Shown: positions 42,866 to 50,456 of the stretch, one piece after another
Numbering within the stretch: position 1 is the stretch's first letter
Layout of the letters: each line of letters begins with the position of its first letter
Position numbers and translations under genes: made by a program
Notes under the pieces: model-generated
What the model was told of the DNA's origin: nothing
The model's input: only the letters and a program-made list of their open reading frames with translations
Database searches by the model: none
NCBI RefSeq assembly: GCF_010907035.1
Contig: NZ_QUMK01000019.1
Coordinates: 1-64,000, forward strand
Length of the DNA: 64,000 nt
Direction: 5' to 3'
DNA from: Rhodopseudomonas sp. BR0M22
Lineage (GTDB): Bacteria > Pseudomonadota > Alphaproteobacteria > Rhizobiales > Xanthobacteraceae

Positions 42866-44563
42866 TCACGCACCGGAGACCTTCACCGCGCTGTTCGGCT
42901 CGATCTTCACGGGGCCGGCGCCGGCGACGTGCTTCTCCAGCACCTCCCAGATCGGCGGACCTTCGGTGCCCTGGTTGACGCTGGCCCAGCCGGACACCGT
43001 GTACTTCTTCGACGCCTCGATCGGCTTGCCGGTCGCCAGATGCGTCATGTCGGAGATGCGCGAGCCGATCTCCTTACTGACGTCGATCGCGTAGCCCATG
43101 CCGCCGGTACGCACCATGTCGCCGCCGCCCTGATAGTAAGGGTCGGGATGGAAGATGTTGTCGGCGATGTCCTCGAGCACGTTCTTGAGCTGCTCGCCGG
43201 TCATCTCGGTGCGGTAGCAGTTCGGATAGGTGATGGCGGTGGCGTTGGTGATCGCCTCCCAGGTGATGGCGTCTTCCGGCAGCAGCGTGCCGCCCCAGCG
43301 GAAACCGGGCGACAGCGCGATCTCGGTGTCGCGCTGCTTCAGCATCGCATCGCAGATCAGATCGTCGAAGGTGCCGTTGAAATTGCCGCGGCGATACAAG
43401 AGCGAGTCGGTCTTGCCGACGACGCGGGCGAGATCCTTGGCGTAAGGCGCGCGCAGCTTCTCGACCAGCTTGGCCATCTCGGGGTCCGGCGCGATCGCGT
43501 CCGCAAACACCGGCATCAGCTTGAAGCGGATGTCGGCGACCTTGCCGCCGTCGACCTTGATGTCGAGCCGCGACACAAATTTGCCGTGCGAGCCGGACGC
43601 CACCAGCACGGTGTCGCCCACCTTGATCACGCCCGGCATGGCGTCGTGGGTGTGGCCGGTGAGAATGACGTCGATGCCCTTGACGCGGCCGGCGAGCTTG
43701 CGGTCGACGTCGAAGCCGTTGTGCGACAGCAGCACCACGATCGCGGCGCCGTCGGCACGCGCTTCCTCGACCTGCTTCTGGATGTCCTCCTCGCGGATAC
43801 CGAACTCCCAGTTCGGGAACATCCAGCGCGGATTGGCGACGGCGGTGCGCGGCAGCGCCTGGCCGATCACCGCGATCTTGACGCCGCCGCGTTCGAACGT
43901 CTTGCGAGCCTCGAACACCGGTTCCTGCCATTCGACATCACGGACGTTCTGCGCCAGGAACGCGAACGGCGCCTTCTCGGCGATTTCCTTGACGCGGTCG
44001 GCGCCGTAGGTGAACTCCCAATGCCCGGTCATGGCGTCGACCTTGAGCCCGGCGAGCGCGTCGATCATGTCCTGACCGTTGCTCTTCAGCGAGCTCCAGC
44101 TGCCCTGCAGCGCATCGCCGCCGTCGAGCAGCAACACCTTGTCGGCGCCGCGCTCGGCGCGGATCGCGTTGACCAGGGTGGCGATGCGATCGAAGCCGCC
44201 CATCTTGCCGTAGTTGCGGGCGAGCGCGGTGAAGTCGTCGGCGGTCAGCGCGAACGCATCCGGCGAGCCGGTGGCGATGTGGAAGTAGTTGCGGAATTCC
44301 GCGTCGGTGAGATGCGGCGGCTTGCCCTTGACCTCGCCGACGCCGAGATTGACCGAGGGCTCGCGGAAATGCAGCGGCACGAGCTGGGCGTGGGTGTCGG
44401 TGATGTGCAGCAGCGTCACCGTGCCGAGGGGATCGAATTTTAGGATGTCGGCCTGCGTCAGCCGCTGCTGCGCCGCCACCTGCCCGATCGGCCCCAGGCC
44501 GCCGGCGATCGTCAGCGCCGATGCGGCGGCCGTCGCCTGCAGGAATTCCCGCCTCGAGATCAT
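42866..44563 (-). CDS. soxB: SoxB, dimanganese thiosulfohydrolase
   Basis: Hydrolyses the sulfonate from SoxY-bound sulfur to release sulfate, 565 aa. Tat-type signal ISRREFLQATAAASALTIAG. Metal ligands lie in LHITDTHAQLVP, LLDGGDALQGS, the SoxB-specific TGHWEFTYGADR, LSHNGFDVD and LTGHTHDAMPG. The C-terminal nucleotidase-type domain has GGDMVRTGGMGYAIDVSK. The length and order between soxZ and soxC are standard. Confidence 0.96.
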   Translation of the reverse strand: MISRREFLQATAAASALTIAGGLGPIGQVAAQQRLTQADILKFDPLGTVTLLHITDTHAQLVPLHFREPSVNLGVGEVKGKPPHLTDAEFRNYFHIATGSPDAFALTADDFTALARNYGKMGGFDRIATLVNAIRAERGADKVLLLDGGDALQGSWSSLKSNGQDMIDALAGLKVDAMTGHWEFTYGADRVKEIAEKAPFAFLAQNVRDVEWQEPVFEARKTFERGGVKIAVIGQALPRTAVANPRWMFPNWEFGIREEDIQKQVEEARADGAAIVVLLSHNGFDVDRKLAGRVKGIDVILTGHTHDAMPGVIKVGDTVLVASGSHGKFVSRLDIKVDGGKVADIRFKLMPVFADAIAPDPEMAKLVEKLRAPYAKDLARVVGKTDSLLYRRGNFNGTFDDLICDAMLKQRDTEIALSPGFRWGGTLLPEDAITWEAITNATAITYPNCYRTEMTGEQLKNVLEDIADNIFHPDPYYQGGGDMVRTGGMGYAIDVSKEIGSRISDMTHLATGKPIEASKKYTVSGWASVNQGTEGPPIWEVLEKHVAGAGPVKIEPNSAVKVSGA

Positions 44564-44706
44564 CGTTTCATCCCTTGCTACGCGCCGCGTTGGGCACTGC
44601 CACCGTCGCCGGCGGTCGTTCGATCAGGTCGCAGGTCCGCCGTCCGGGAGCCGCAAAGGCTCCCGGTGATGCGACGATTGCTGCGAAGTCGGTCCGGCCG
44701 CCGCGA

Positions 44707-45036
44707 TTAGGCGACGGTCAGCTTGTGCTTGGATTCGTAGACCGAGCCGTCATCGTCCTTCCACAGGAAGGCGAACTCGCCGCTCTCCGAAGCCTTGTAG
44801 AAGAACGACTGATACGGGTTGGCGGAGATCGCCGGATTCCAATCGGCCTCGAACACGGTCTTGCCGTTGAACTGCGCCGTGAAGGTGTTGATGATCTTGC
44901 GCGGCACGATCTTGCCGGACGCATCCTTGCGCTGACCGGATTCCATTTCGTGGGAGATCAGCGTCTTGATTTCGAGCAGTTCGCCCGGCTTGGCCTGGGT
45001 CGGAACGCGGACGCGCGGGGTCGGTTTGACGGACAT
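44707..45036 (-). CDS. soxZ: SoxZ, sulfur-carrier partner
   Basis: A 109-aa immunoglobulin-like protein that pairs with SoxY. RVRVPTQAKPGELLEIKTLI, SHEMESGQRKDASGK and IINTFTAQFNGKTVFEADW are highly conserved SoxZ blocks. There is no signal peptide; it is exported bound to SoxY by the Tat route. It follows soxY by about 37 bases. Confidence 0.96.
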   Translation of the reverse strand: MSVKPTPRVRVPTQAKPGELLEIKTLISHEMESGQRKDASGKIVPRKIINTFTAQFNGKTVFEADWNPAISANPYQSFFYKASESGEFAFLWKDDDGSVYESKHKLTVA

Positions 45037-45073
45037 TGAAATTTCCTCGCCTTGAATTGTTGCCGTTGCCGGA

Positions 45074-45529
45074 CTAGCCGCCGCAGCCGCCGATGGTGAC
45101 CTTCACGCTCGACTTGGTCGAGTACAGCTTGCCGTCCGACATTTCCGCGATGCAGATGATGTTCTGGGTCTGCGCCAGACGCATCCGGGTCGAGGCCGAC
45201 GCCTTGCCGCAGGCCGGGGTGAACTTGTAGCTGACGATGCCCGGCGCCGGGTTGCCGTCGGCGAACACATGCACCGCCTTGACGTAGTCCGCGTCGGTCA
45301 TCGGGCTTTCGACATCAATGGTGATCGGCACCACCAGGCCGTTCTCGGCGATCTCGGGCACGTCGAGCTTGACCTTGCCGCTCTCGAACTTCTTGTCGCC
45401 GTACAGCTTCTTGATCTCGGCATCGACCATCGCCGCGTCGGCGAAGGACATCCGCGGCGCCAGCAGCGCAACGAGGCCGGCGATGCCCGCCAGCGCCAGA
45501 GCCTCGCGGCGGCTCGTTTCGGTCTTCAT
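45074..45529 (-). CDS. soxY: SoxY, sulfur-carrier protein
   Basis: Carries the sulfur intermediates on a C-terminal swinging Cys, 151 aa. Tat signal ETSRREALALAGIAGLVALL. The protein ends VKVTIGGCGG with C149 as carrier. The ATG at 45529 is the likely start; an ATG three codons upstream exists. It heads the soxYZBCD operon and diverges from soxAX across a shared control region. Confidence 0.95.
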   Translation of the reverse strand: MKTETSRREALALAGIAGLVALLAPRMSFADAAMVDAEIKKLYGDKKFESGKVKLDVPEIAENGLVVPITIDVESPMTDADYVKAVHVFADGNPAPGIVSYKFTPACGKASASTRMRLAQTQNIICIAEMSDGKLYSTKSSVKVTIGGCGG

Positions 45530-45538
45530 CAACACCAT

Positions 45539-45724
45539 TGGGCATCCTCCTTCAGGGAGTCTTTCGCATCCCTTGCCATACTAACGCTTGACGATTGCAA
45601 GCGCGATCGGTCATGATCCGCAAACATCATTATATTGTTTTTCTTGAATGTAAAGATGCCAGGCCGTAAGCCGAGGTGTCATCGGCCGCAACTCACAAGA
45701 CGGTCGCCGGAGGAGGGAGGACCC
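45539..45724. promoter_or_regulatory. divergent soxY/soxA control region
   Basis: An AT-rich island in GC-rich surroundings. A perfect TATAAT reads on the minus strand at 45634-45629. An imperfect inverted repeat, ACAT (45624-45627) to ATGT (45648-45651), overlaps it and is a candidate SoxR operator. A TTGACG hexamer lies near 45589-45594 on the plus strand. GGAGGAGGGAGG directly precedes soxA. A similar AT-rich island with an ATACAT/ATGTAT repeat precedes soxS. Confidence 0.6.
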
Positions 45725-46546
45725 ATGAGACCCATCGCCGCTATCTCGGCGGTGATCGCTATCGTGTTCTGCACGATGCCGATCGTCGCCCAGGCGCAGG
45801 ACGCCAGCGAGAAGGAAATCGAGCGCTATCGCGAGATGATTTCCGACCCGATGTCGAACCCCGGCTTCCTCGCGGTTGATCGCGGCGAGCAGCTCTGGGC
45901 GGAGAAGCGGGGCACCAAGAACGTCTCCCTTGAAAGCTGCGATCTCGGCCTTGGCGCCGGCAAGCTGGAAGGCGCGTTCGCCCAACTGCCGCGCTACTTC
46001 AAGGACGCCGACAAGGTGATGGACCTCGAGCAGCGCCTGCTGTGGTGCATGCAGAACATCCAGGGTCTCGATACCAAGGACATCGTCGCGCGCCGATTCT
46101 CCGGCCCCGGTAAGACCTCGGACATGGAAGATCTAGTCGCGTATATCGCCAACAAGTCCAGCGGCATGAAGATCGAGCCGCAGCTCAGCCATCCCAAGGA
46201 ACAGGAGATGGCGGCGGTCGGCGAGGAGCTGTTTCACCGCCGCGGCGGGGTGATGGATTTTTCGTGTTCGACCTGCCACGGCGCCGAAGGCAAGCGTATC
46301 CGTCTGCAGGCGCTGCCCTACCTCGCCGGCCCCGGCAAGGACGCGCAAGTGACGATGGCGAGCTGGCCGACCTACCGCGTGTCGCAGAGCGCGCTGCGGA
46401 CCTTCCAGCACCGGATCTGGGACTGCTATCGCCAGCAGCGCTGGCCGGCGCCGGAATACGGCTCCGAAGGCATCACCGCCCTGACCTTGTATCTCAACAA
46501 GATCGCGGCGGGCGGCGAGCTCGCCGTGCCGTCGATCAAGCGCTGA
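45725..46546 (+). CDS. soxA: SoxA, L-cysteine S-thiosulfotransferase catalytic subunit
   Basis: Couples thiosulfate to the SoxY cysteine, 273 aa with a Sec signal ending in VAQA. The C-terminal heme site is C181-S-T-C-H185 ([12 protein letters not shown]), and the catalytic heme-ligand Cys is C234 in WDCYRQQRW. The N-terminal heme site found in diheme SoxA is degenerate here ([10 protein letters not shown], no CxxCH). The remaining C72 and C108 (LLWCMQN) probably form a disulfide, so this is a monoheme SoxA. A very strong ribosome site fixes the start. Confidence 0.95.
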   Translation: MRPIAAISAVIAIVFCTMPIVAQAQDASEKEIERYREMISDPMSNPGFLAVDRGEQLWAEKRGTKNVSLESCDLGLGAGKLEGAFAQLPRYFKDADKVMDLEQRLLWCMQNIQGLDTKDIVARRFSGPGKTSDMEDLVAYIANKSSGMKIEPQLSHPKEQEMAAVGEELFHRRGGVMDFSCSTCHGAEGKRIRLQALPYLAGPGKDAQVTMASWPTYRVSQSALRTFQHRIWDCYRQQRWPAPEYGSEGITALTLYLNKIAAGGELAVPSIKR

Positions 46547-46559
46547 GGGAGGCGAAGCC

Positions 46560-47285
46560 ATGATGAAGATCCATGTCTCGATGCTGGCGCTCGCGCTCGG
46601 CGCAGCGCTCTCCGCCACCGCGCCGACCGCAACTCTTGCGGCCGATCAGCCGGTGCCGAAGTCGGCCGGCACGATGAGCAAAACCGCCGACAAGGCGGCA
46701 GAGGCCGCGAAACCGGCTGCCGCCAGCACCGCCAGCGCGAAAGTCTCGCCCGAAACCGTCGACGCCTACATCAAGGCGACGTTCGGCAAGGCGCCGGAAG
46801 ACTGGCAGAAGCGGATCGTCCCCGACGAGACGATGCAGGCCTGCAACAAATATCGCAACGAGGTGCCGCACGACGTCGCCGATGCGATCATGCAGCGCGA
46901 GATCAAGAAGGTGGTTTATCCGGCCGACGGCAAATTGCTCGGCGACTGGAAGGCCGGCGCCCAGATCGCCAACAACGGCCGCGGCGGCCAGTTCTCCGAC
47001 AAGCCGGAGACGGTGCACGGCGGCAATTGCTACGCCTGCCATCAGATGGCGCAGTCGGAAGTATCGTTCGGCACGCTCGGCCCCAGCCTCACCCACTACG
47101 GCAAGGACCGCAATTACACCGAAGCCGAGATCAAGCAGGCCTACACCAAGATCTACAATTCACAGGCGGTGGTGCCGTGCTCGAACATGCCGCGGTTCGG
47201 CACCAACGGCTTCCTCAGCGAACAGCAGATCAAGGACGTGTTGGCGTTCCTGTTCGATCCGGAATCCCCGGTGAACAAGGAATAA
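46560..47285 (+). CDS. soxX: SoxX, monoheme cytochrome subunit of SoxAX
   Basis: Electron-accepting partner of SoxA, 241 aa (an alternative ATG is at 46563). Sec signal ending in TATLAA. An Ala/Lys/Thr-rich linker (about 30-60) precedes a YIKATFGKAPEDW segment, then the heme site C157-Y-A-C-H161 (GGNCYACHQMA) and the Met ligand probably in SNMPRFGTNGF. SoxX is often about 150 aa, so the N-terminal extension of about 80 residues marks the longer subtype. The gene is 14 bases after soxA. Confidence 0.93.
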   Translation: MMKIHVSMLALALGAALSATAPTATLAADQPVPKSAGTMSKTADKAAEAAKPAAASTASAKVSPETVDAYIKATFGKAPEDWQKRIVPDETMQACNKYRNEVPHDVADAIMQREIKKVVYPADGKLLGDWKAGAQIANNGRGGQFSDKPETVHGGNCYACHQMAQSEVSFGTLGPSLTHYGKDRNYTEAEIKQAYTKIYNSQAVVPCSNMPRFGTNGFLSEQQIKDVLAFLFDPESPVNKE

Positions 47286-47301
47286 CACCACCAAAGCCTG
47301 C

Positions 47302-47385
47302 GTCATTGCGAGCGAAGCGAAGCAATCCATGAGCTCCGTGCACTGCCCCATGGATTGCTTCGTCGCTTCGCTCCTCGCAATGACG
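47302..47385. repeat. family C palindrome, long-armed copy
   Basis: GTCATTGCGAGCGAAGCGAA then GCAATCCATG, a spacer and CATGGATTGCTTCGTCGCTTC then GCTCCTCGCAATGACG: nearly perfect arms of about 35 bases. It lies between soxX and the GlcG-like gene and could end the soxAX transcript. Confidence 0.85.
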
Positions 47386-47409
47386 ACAACTACGAAGCGG
47401 AGCAATTGA

Positions 47410-47907
47410 ATGATTGATCGAATCGGTCTTGCCTTGGCCGCCATCGCTGTCTTGGCCGCTCCGGCCCGCGCCGACGACGCGCTGGTGACCACCAAGTCGC
47501 TCAGCCCAGAACTGGCGCTGGACGCGGCGAAAGCTGCGCTCGGCGAATGCCGCAAGCAGGGCTTCCAGGTCGCGGTCGCCGTGGTCGATCGCAGCGGCCT
47601 GCCGCAGGTGATGCTGCGCGACCGCTTCGCCGGCGCGCACACGCCGACCACCGCGGCCGGGAAGGCGTGGACTGCGGTATCGTTCAAGACCGCGACCGGC
47701 GAACTCGCCGACATGACCAAGCCCGGCATGCCGCAGTCCGGCCTGCGCAACCTGCCCGGCGTCGTCGTGCTCGGCGGCGGACTGATCATCGAGGCCGCCG
47801 GCTCGCTTGTCGCCGGCATCGGCGTCTCCGGCGCCCCCGGCGGCGACGCCGATGAAGCCTGCGCCAAAGCCGGCATCGACGCGATCAAGGACAAACTGGA
47901 CTTCTGA
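47410..47907 (+). CDS. exported GlcG/HbpS-like (DUF336) protein
   Basis: A 165-aa protein. A signal peptide (LALAAIAVLAAPARADD) precedes a full HbpS/GlcG domain: LALDAAKAALGECRKQGFQVAVAVVD, RFAGAHTPTTAAGKAWTAVSF and a glycine-rich C-terminal VVVLGGGLIIEAAGSLVAGI. The fold binds heme or small acids. Secreted members occur beside sox genes, where a heme or redox-carrier role is possible but unproven. It is transcribed with, or shortly after, soxAX beyond a family C palindrome. Confidence 0.8.
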   Translation: MIDRIGLALAAIAVLAAPARADDALVTTKSLSPELALDAAKAALGECRKQGFQVAVAVVDRSGLPQVMLRDRFAGAHTPTTAAGKAWTAVSFKTATGELADMTKPGMPQSGLRNLPGVVVLGGGLIIEAAGSLVAGIGVSGAPGGDADEACAKAGIDAIKDKLDF

Positions 47908-47923
47908 TCCTGCTCCCCCAACG

Positions 47924-48126
47924 TCATTCCGGGTGCGCGTCAGCGCGAACCCGGAATGACGAGGCCCTGCAATATAACGGTGGACAGACTCGTCGCACCG
48001 CCTTCACCGACAAACTCTCGTTCGTCATTCCGGGATGCGTCGCGTCAGCGGCGCAGGCCCGGAATCCATACTCACAGGTGGTGGTTATGGATTCCGGGCT
48101 CGCGCTACGCGCGCCCCGGAATGACG
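47924..48126. repeat. family A extragenic palindromes, two units
   Basis: GTCATTCCGGGTGCGCGTCA...GCGAACCCGGAATGACG, then GTCATTCCGGGATGCGTC...CAGGCCCGGAATCCATAC, GGTTATGGATTCCGGGCTCG and CGCGCCCCGGAATGACG. It fills the gap between the convergent GlcG-like and soxW genes. Confidence 0.8.
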
Positions 48127-48144
48127 TTGATAGTAAGGTGCTCC

Positions 48145-48729
48145 CTACACCGGCCGCTTCAGCCAGTCGGTGAACGGCATCGACTGATAGCCTTTCTCGC
48201 GGACGTATTTGAACATCGCCAGGAATTCCGGCGGCTCGAGCAGGCCGGGCATGCGGGCGACTTCGCGATACTGCGGCTTCTTGCCGGCGAGACCGTCGGC
48301 GCTCTCGGGGAAGAACTGCAGCGACGGGGTGAAGCGGATGCCGTAAGCCTGTGCGAACGCCTTTTCGCTCAGTTTGCTGCCGCCAAAATCGGTGACCTCG
48401 CGGGCACCGATGTGGTTGAGGTGCACGATCTCGAAATTGTCGCGGATATAGCTCTCGATCGCCGGATCGCGCATGTGCACCTCGTGCAGCTTGCGGCAGA
48501 ACGGACAGCCCTTCAGCCCCCACAGGATCGCGAAGCGCTTGCCTTTCGCGGTGGCGCCGTCGAGGTCTTCCTTCAGATCGAGGAAACTCTGCAAGTACCA
48601 GTCGAGCTGATACAGCCCGTCGTCGCCGAGCACCGGCTCCGCAGCAGCAGCCGGCAGGCTGCGCAGCGACAGCGCGCCGATGCCCAGCGCGGCGATGGCG
48701 CCGCGGCGCGAGAACGAAGCCTTCGTCAT
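48145..48729 (-). CDS. soxW: SoxW, periplasmic thioredoxin-like protein
   Basis: A 194-aa exported thioredoxin with a Tat-like signal FSRRGAIAALGIGALSLRSLP. The redox motif is ILWGLKGCPFCRKLHEVHM (CPFC). It is reduced by the membrane protein SoxV and keeps Sox thiols, notably SoxY, active. soxV lies immediately upstream, 28 bases before, in the same operon. Confidence 0.92.
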   Translation of the reverse strand: MTKASFSRRGAIAALGIGALSLRSLPAAAAEPVLGDDGLYQLDWYLQSFLDLKEDLDGATAKGKRFAILWGLKGCPFCRKLHEVHMRDPAIESYIRDNFEIVHLNHIGAREVTDFGGSKLSEKAFAQAYGIRFTPSLQFFPESADGLAGKKPQYREVARMPGLLEPPEFLAMFKYVREKGYQSMPFTDWLKRPV

Positions 48730-48757
48730 CACCAGTCCTCCCTGTGGCCGGGCGCCG

Positions 48758-49501
48758 TCAGCCGATCTCGCCGAAGGCCGGAAAGGTCTGCAGCAGCCAC
48801 CCTGAAATCCGCGGCATCGCGCCGGTGAGAAACAATACGCCGGTCAGCACCAGCGCGCCGCCCATGACCTTCTCGACCGTCGCCATCTGTGTCCGCAGCC
48901 GCGCCATCAGCCTGATGAAGGCGCCGGAAAACAAAGACGCCAGCAGGAACGGCAGCCCGATCCCCAGCGAATAGGCGCCGAGCAGCACCGCACCGTGCGC
49001 CGCCGAGCCTTCGACGCCGGCGACCAGCAGGATCGTCGCCAGTACCGGCCCGACGCACGGCGTCCAGCCGAATGCGAATGCCAGGCCGACCACATAGGCG
49101 CCGACAAAACCGACGCCGCGGCGGACGTTGTGAAACCGCGCCTCGCGATACAATAGGCCGATGCGGAATAGGCCGAGGAAATGGAGTCCGAGCACGATGA
49201 TGATGACGCCTGCGACGATGCCGAGGGCGTCGAAATGCTCGGTCACCGCCTTGCCGATCGCCGAGGCCGACGCCCCGAGCGCAACGAACACGGTGGAGAA
49301 GCCGAGCACGAAGGCGGCCGACGAGGCCACCACCCGCCAATCGATCGCCTTGGCAGGCTGGTCGGCACCGCGGGTCAGCTGGTCCAGGCTGACGCCGGCC
49401 AGAAAGCACAGATAGGGCGGCACCAGCGGCAGCACGCACGGCGACAGGAACGACAGCACCCCGGCCCCGAAGGCGCCGACCAGCGAGATATTCGAAACCA
49501 C
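48758..49501 (-). CDS. soxV: SoxV/CcdA thiol-reductant membrane transporter
   Basis: A 247-aa six-helix CcdA-family protein that passes electrons from cytoplasmic thioredoxin to periplasmic SoxW. The two redox cysteines are in VLSFLSPCVLPLVPPYL and FAFGWTPCVGPVLATIL. It heads soxV-soxW on the minus strand and diverges from soxS across about 50 bases that contain an AT-rich inverted repeat. Confidence 0.93.
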   Translation of the reverse strand: MVSNISLVGAFGAGVLSFLSPCVLPLVPPYLCFLAGVSLDQLTRGADQPAKAIDWRVVASSAAFVLGFSTVFVALGASASAIGKAVTEHFDALGIVAGVIIIVLGLHFLGLFRIGLLYREARFHNVRRGVGFVGAYVVGLAFAFGWTPCVGPVLATILLVAGVEGSAAHGAVLLGAYSLGIGLPFLLASLFSGAFIRLMARLRTQMATVEKVMGGALVLTGVLFLTGAMPRISGWLLQTFPAFGEIG

Positions 49502-49521
49502 CGCGTTTCCGCCCCTGGAAC

Positions 49522-49547
49522 ATACATGCGAATTCGTCTATATGTAT
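49522..49547. promoter_or_regulatory. candidate SoxR operator between soxV and soxS
   Basis: ATACAT (49522-49527) and ATGTAT (49542-49547) form an inverted repeat around the palindrome CGAATTCG (49529-49536). It lies in the only AT-rich patch between the divergent soxV and soxS genes. The length and AT-rich ends fit an ArsR-family operator. Confidence 0.55.
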
Positions 49548-49553
49548 CACATC

Positions 49554-49946
49554 ATGGGCCGGAAGATGCTGAAATCGACTCTCATCGGCGCGATTATGTT
49601 GTGTGCGGCGCAGCTAACGGCTGCGGCGGCGCACGCGGCCGAGCTGGTGATGTTCGAACGCGACGGCTGCGTCTGGTGCGCGCGCTGGGACCGCGACGTC
49701 GGCCCGATCTATCCCAAGACCGACGAGGCCAAGCTGCTGCCGCTGCGCCGCATCAACATCGACCACGCCAAGGACCCGGGCCTCGGCCTTGCAAGTCCGG
49801 TGCGGTTCACGCCGACCTTCGTGGTGATGGACCAGGGCCGCGAGATCGGGCGGATCACCGGCTACATCAACGACGACGCATTCTGGGGCCTACTCGGCGC
49901 GCTGGCCGCCAAGGTGACGCCGCCACCGCAGCGCGGCCACACCTGA
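49554..49946 (+). CDS. soxS: SoxS, periplasmic thioredoxin-like protein
   Basis: A 130-aa exported protein. The signal TLIGAIMLCAAQLTAAAAHA is followed by MFERDGCVWCARWDRDVGPIY with a CVWC redox pair and a cis-Pro region RFTPTFVVMDQG. In Paracoccus SoxS reactivates SoxY by reducing mixed disulfides. The start is uncertain: an ATG at 49542 lies inside the inverted repeat and is unlikely, and ATGs at 49554 and 49566 are both possible. soxR follows on the same strand. Confidence 0.88.
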   Translation: MGRKMLKSTLIGAIMLCAAQLTAAAAHAAELVMFERDGCVWCARWDRDVGPIYPKTDEAKLLPLRRINIDHAKDPGLGLASPVRFTPTFVVMDQGREIGRITGYINDDAFWGLLGALAAKVTPPPQRGHT

Positions 49947-50006
49947 TATGCTGCATATGCTGCGAACGACATCTTGCAACGCCAACCGAAACGATAGCTG
50001 ATCGCC

Positions 50007-50381
50007 ATGACCTCGATCCTCGAACCCGATATCGAGACCGAACTCCGCGACGGCGCGGAATACTCGCCCGAGCTCGACATGCTGATGCGCCGGGCGCGCA
50101 AGGCCAGCAACTTCCTGAAAGCCGTGTCGCACGAGAACCGGCTGCTGCTTCTCTGCTTGCTCGCCGAACGCGAGCGCTCGGTGAGCGAACTGGAGAACAT
50201 CCTGTCGCTGCGTCAGTCGGCGGTGTCGCAGCAGCTCGCGCGGCTGCGCTACGACGGCATGGTCGACACCAGGCGGGACGGTAAGACCATTTACTACAGC
50301 CTCGCCAACGACGACGTTCGTCGCGTCATCTCGGTGATCTATGATATCTTCTGCTCGTCCGCGCGAGACGCCCAGAAGTAA
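50007..50381 (+). CDS. soxR: SoxR, ArsR-family persulfide-type repressor
   Basis: A 124-aa winged-helix regulator. The helix-turn-helix block is SVSELENILSLRQSAVSQQLARLRYDGMV and the wing is DTRRDGKTIYYSL. Two cysteines, C50 (NRLLLLCLLAE, helix 2) and C116 (YDIFCSSA, helix 5), match the pair that forms a sulfide or tetrasulfide bridge in SqrR and BigR. It is therefore expected to leave DNA when reactive sulfur builds up, inducing the sox genes. It lies between soxS and soxT. Confidence 0.92.
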   Translation: MTSILEPDIETELRDGAEYSPELDMLMRRARKASNFLKAVSHENRLLLLCLLAERERSVSELENILSLRQSAVSQQLARLRYDGMVDTRRDGKTIYYSLANDDVRRVISVIYDIFCSSARDAQK

Positions 50382-50456
50382 TCGGGCTCGCGCGCGACGC
50401 GACCAGTAAGCGACGCAAGGGCGCATCGCACGCCTGCGCGCAACCGAGGGAACCCC

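Noticed and set aside
41432-44443. Plus-strand open frame of 1003 codons antisense to soxD, soxC and soxB
   Set aside because: Shadow of the real Sox genes, low-complexity composition, no domain signature.
49542-49553. Upstream ATG for soxS
   Set aside because: It lies inside the inverted repeat thought to be an operator and has no ribosome site.
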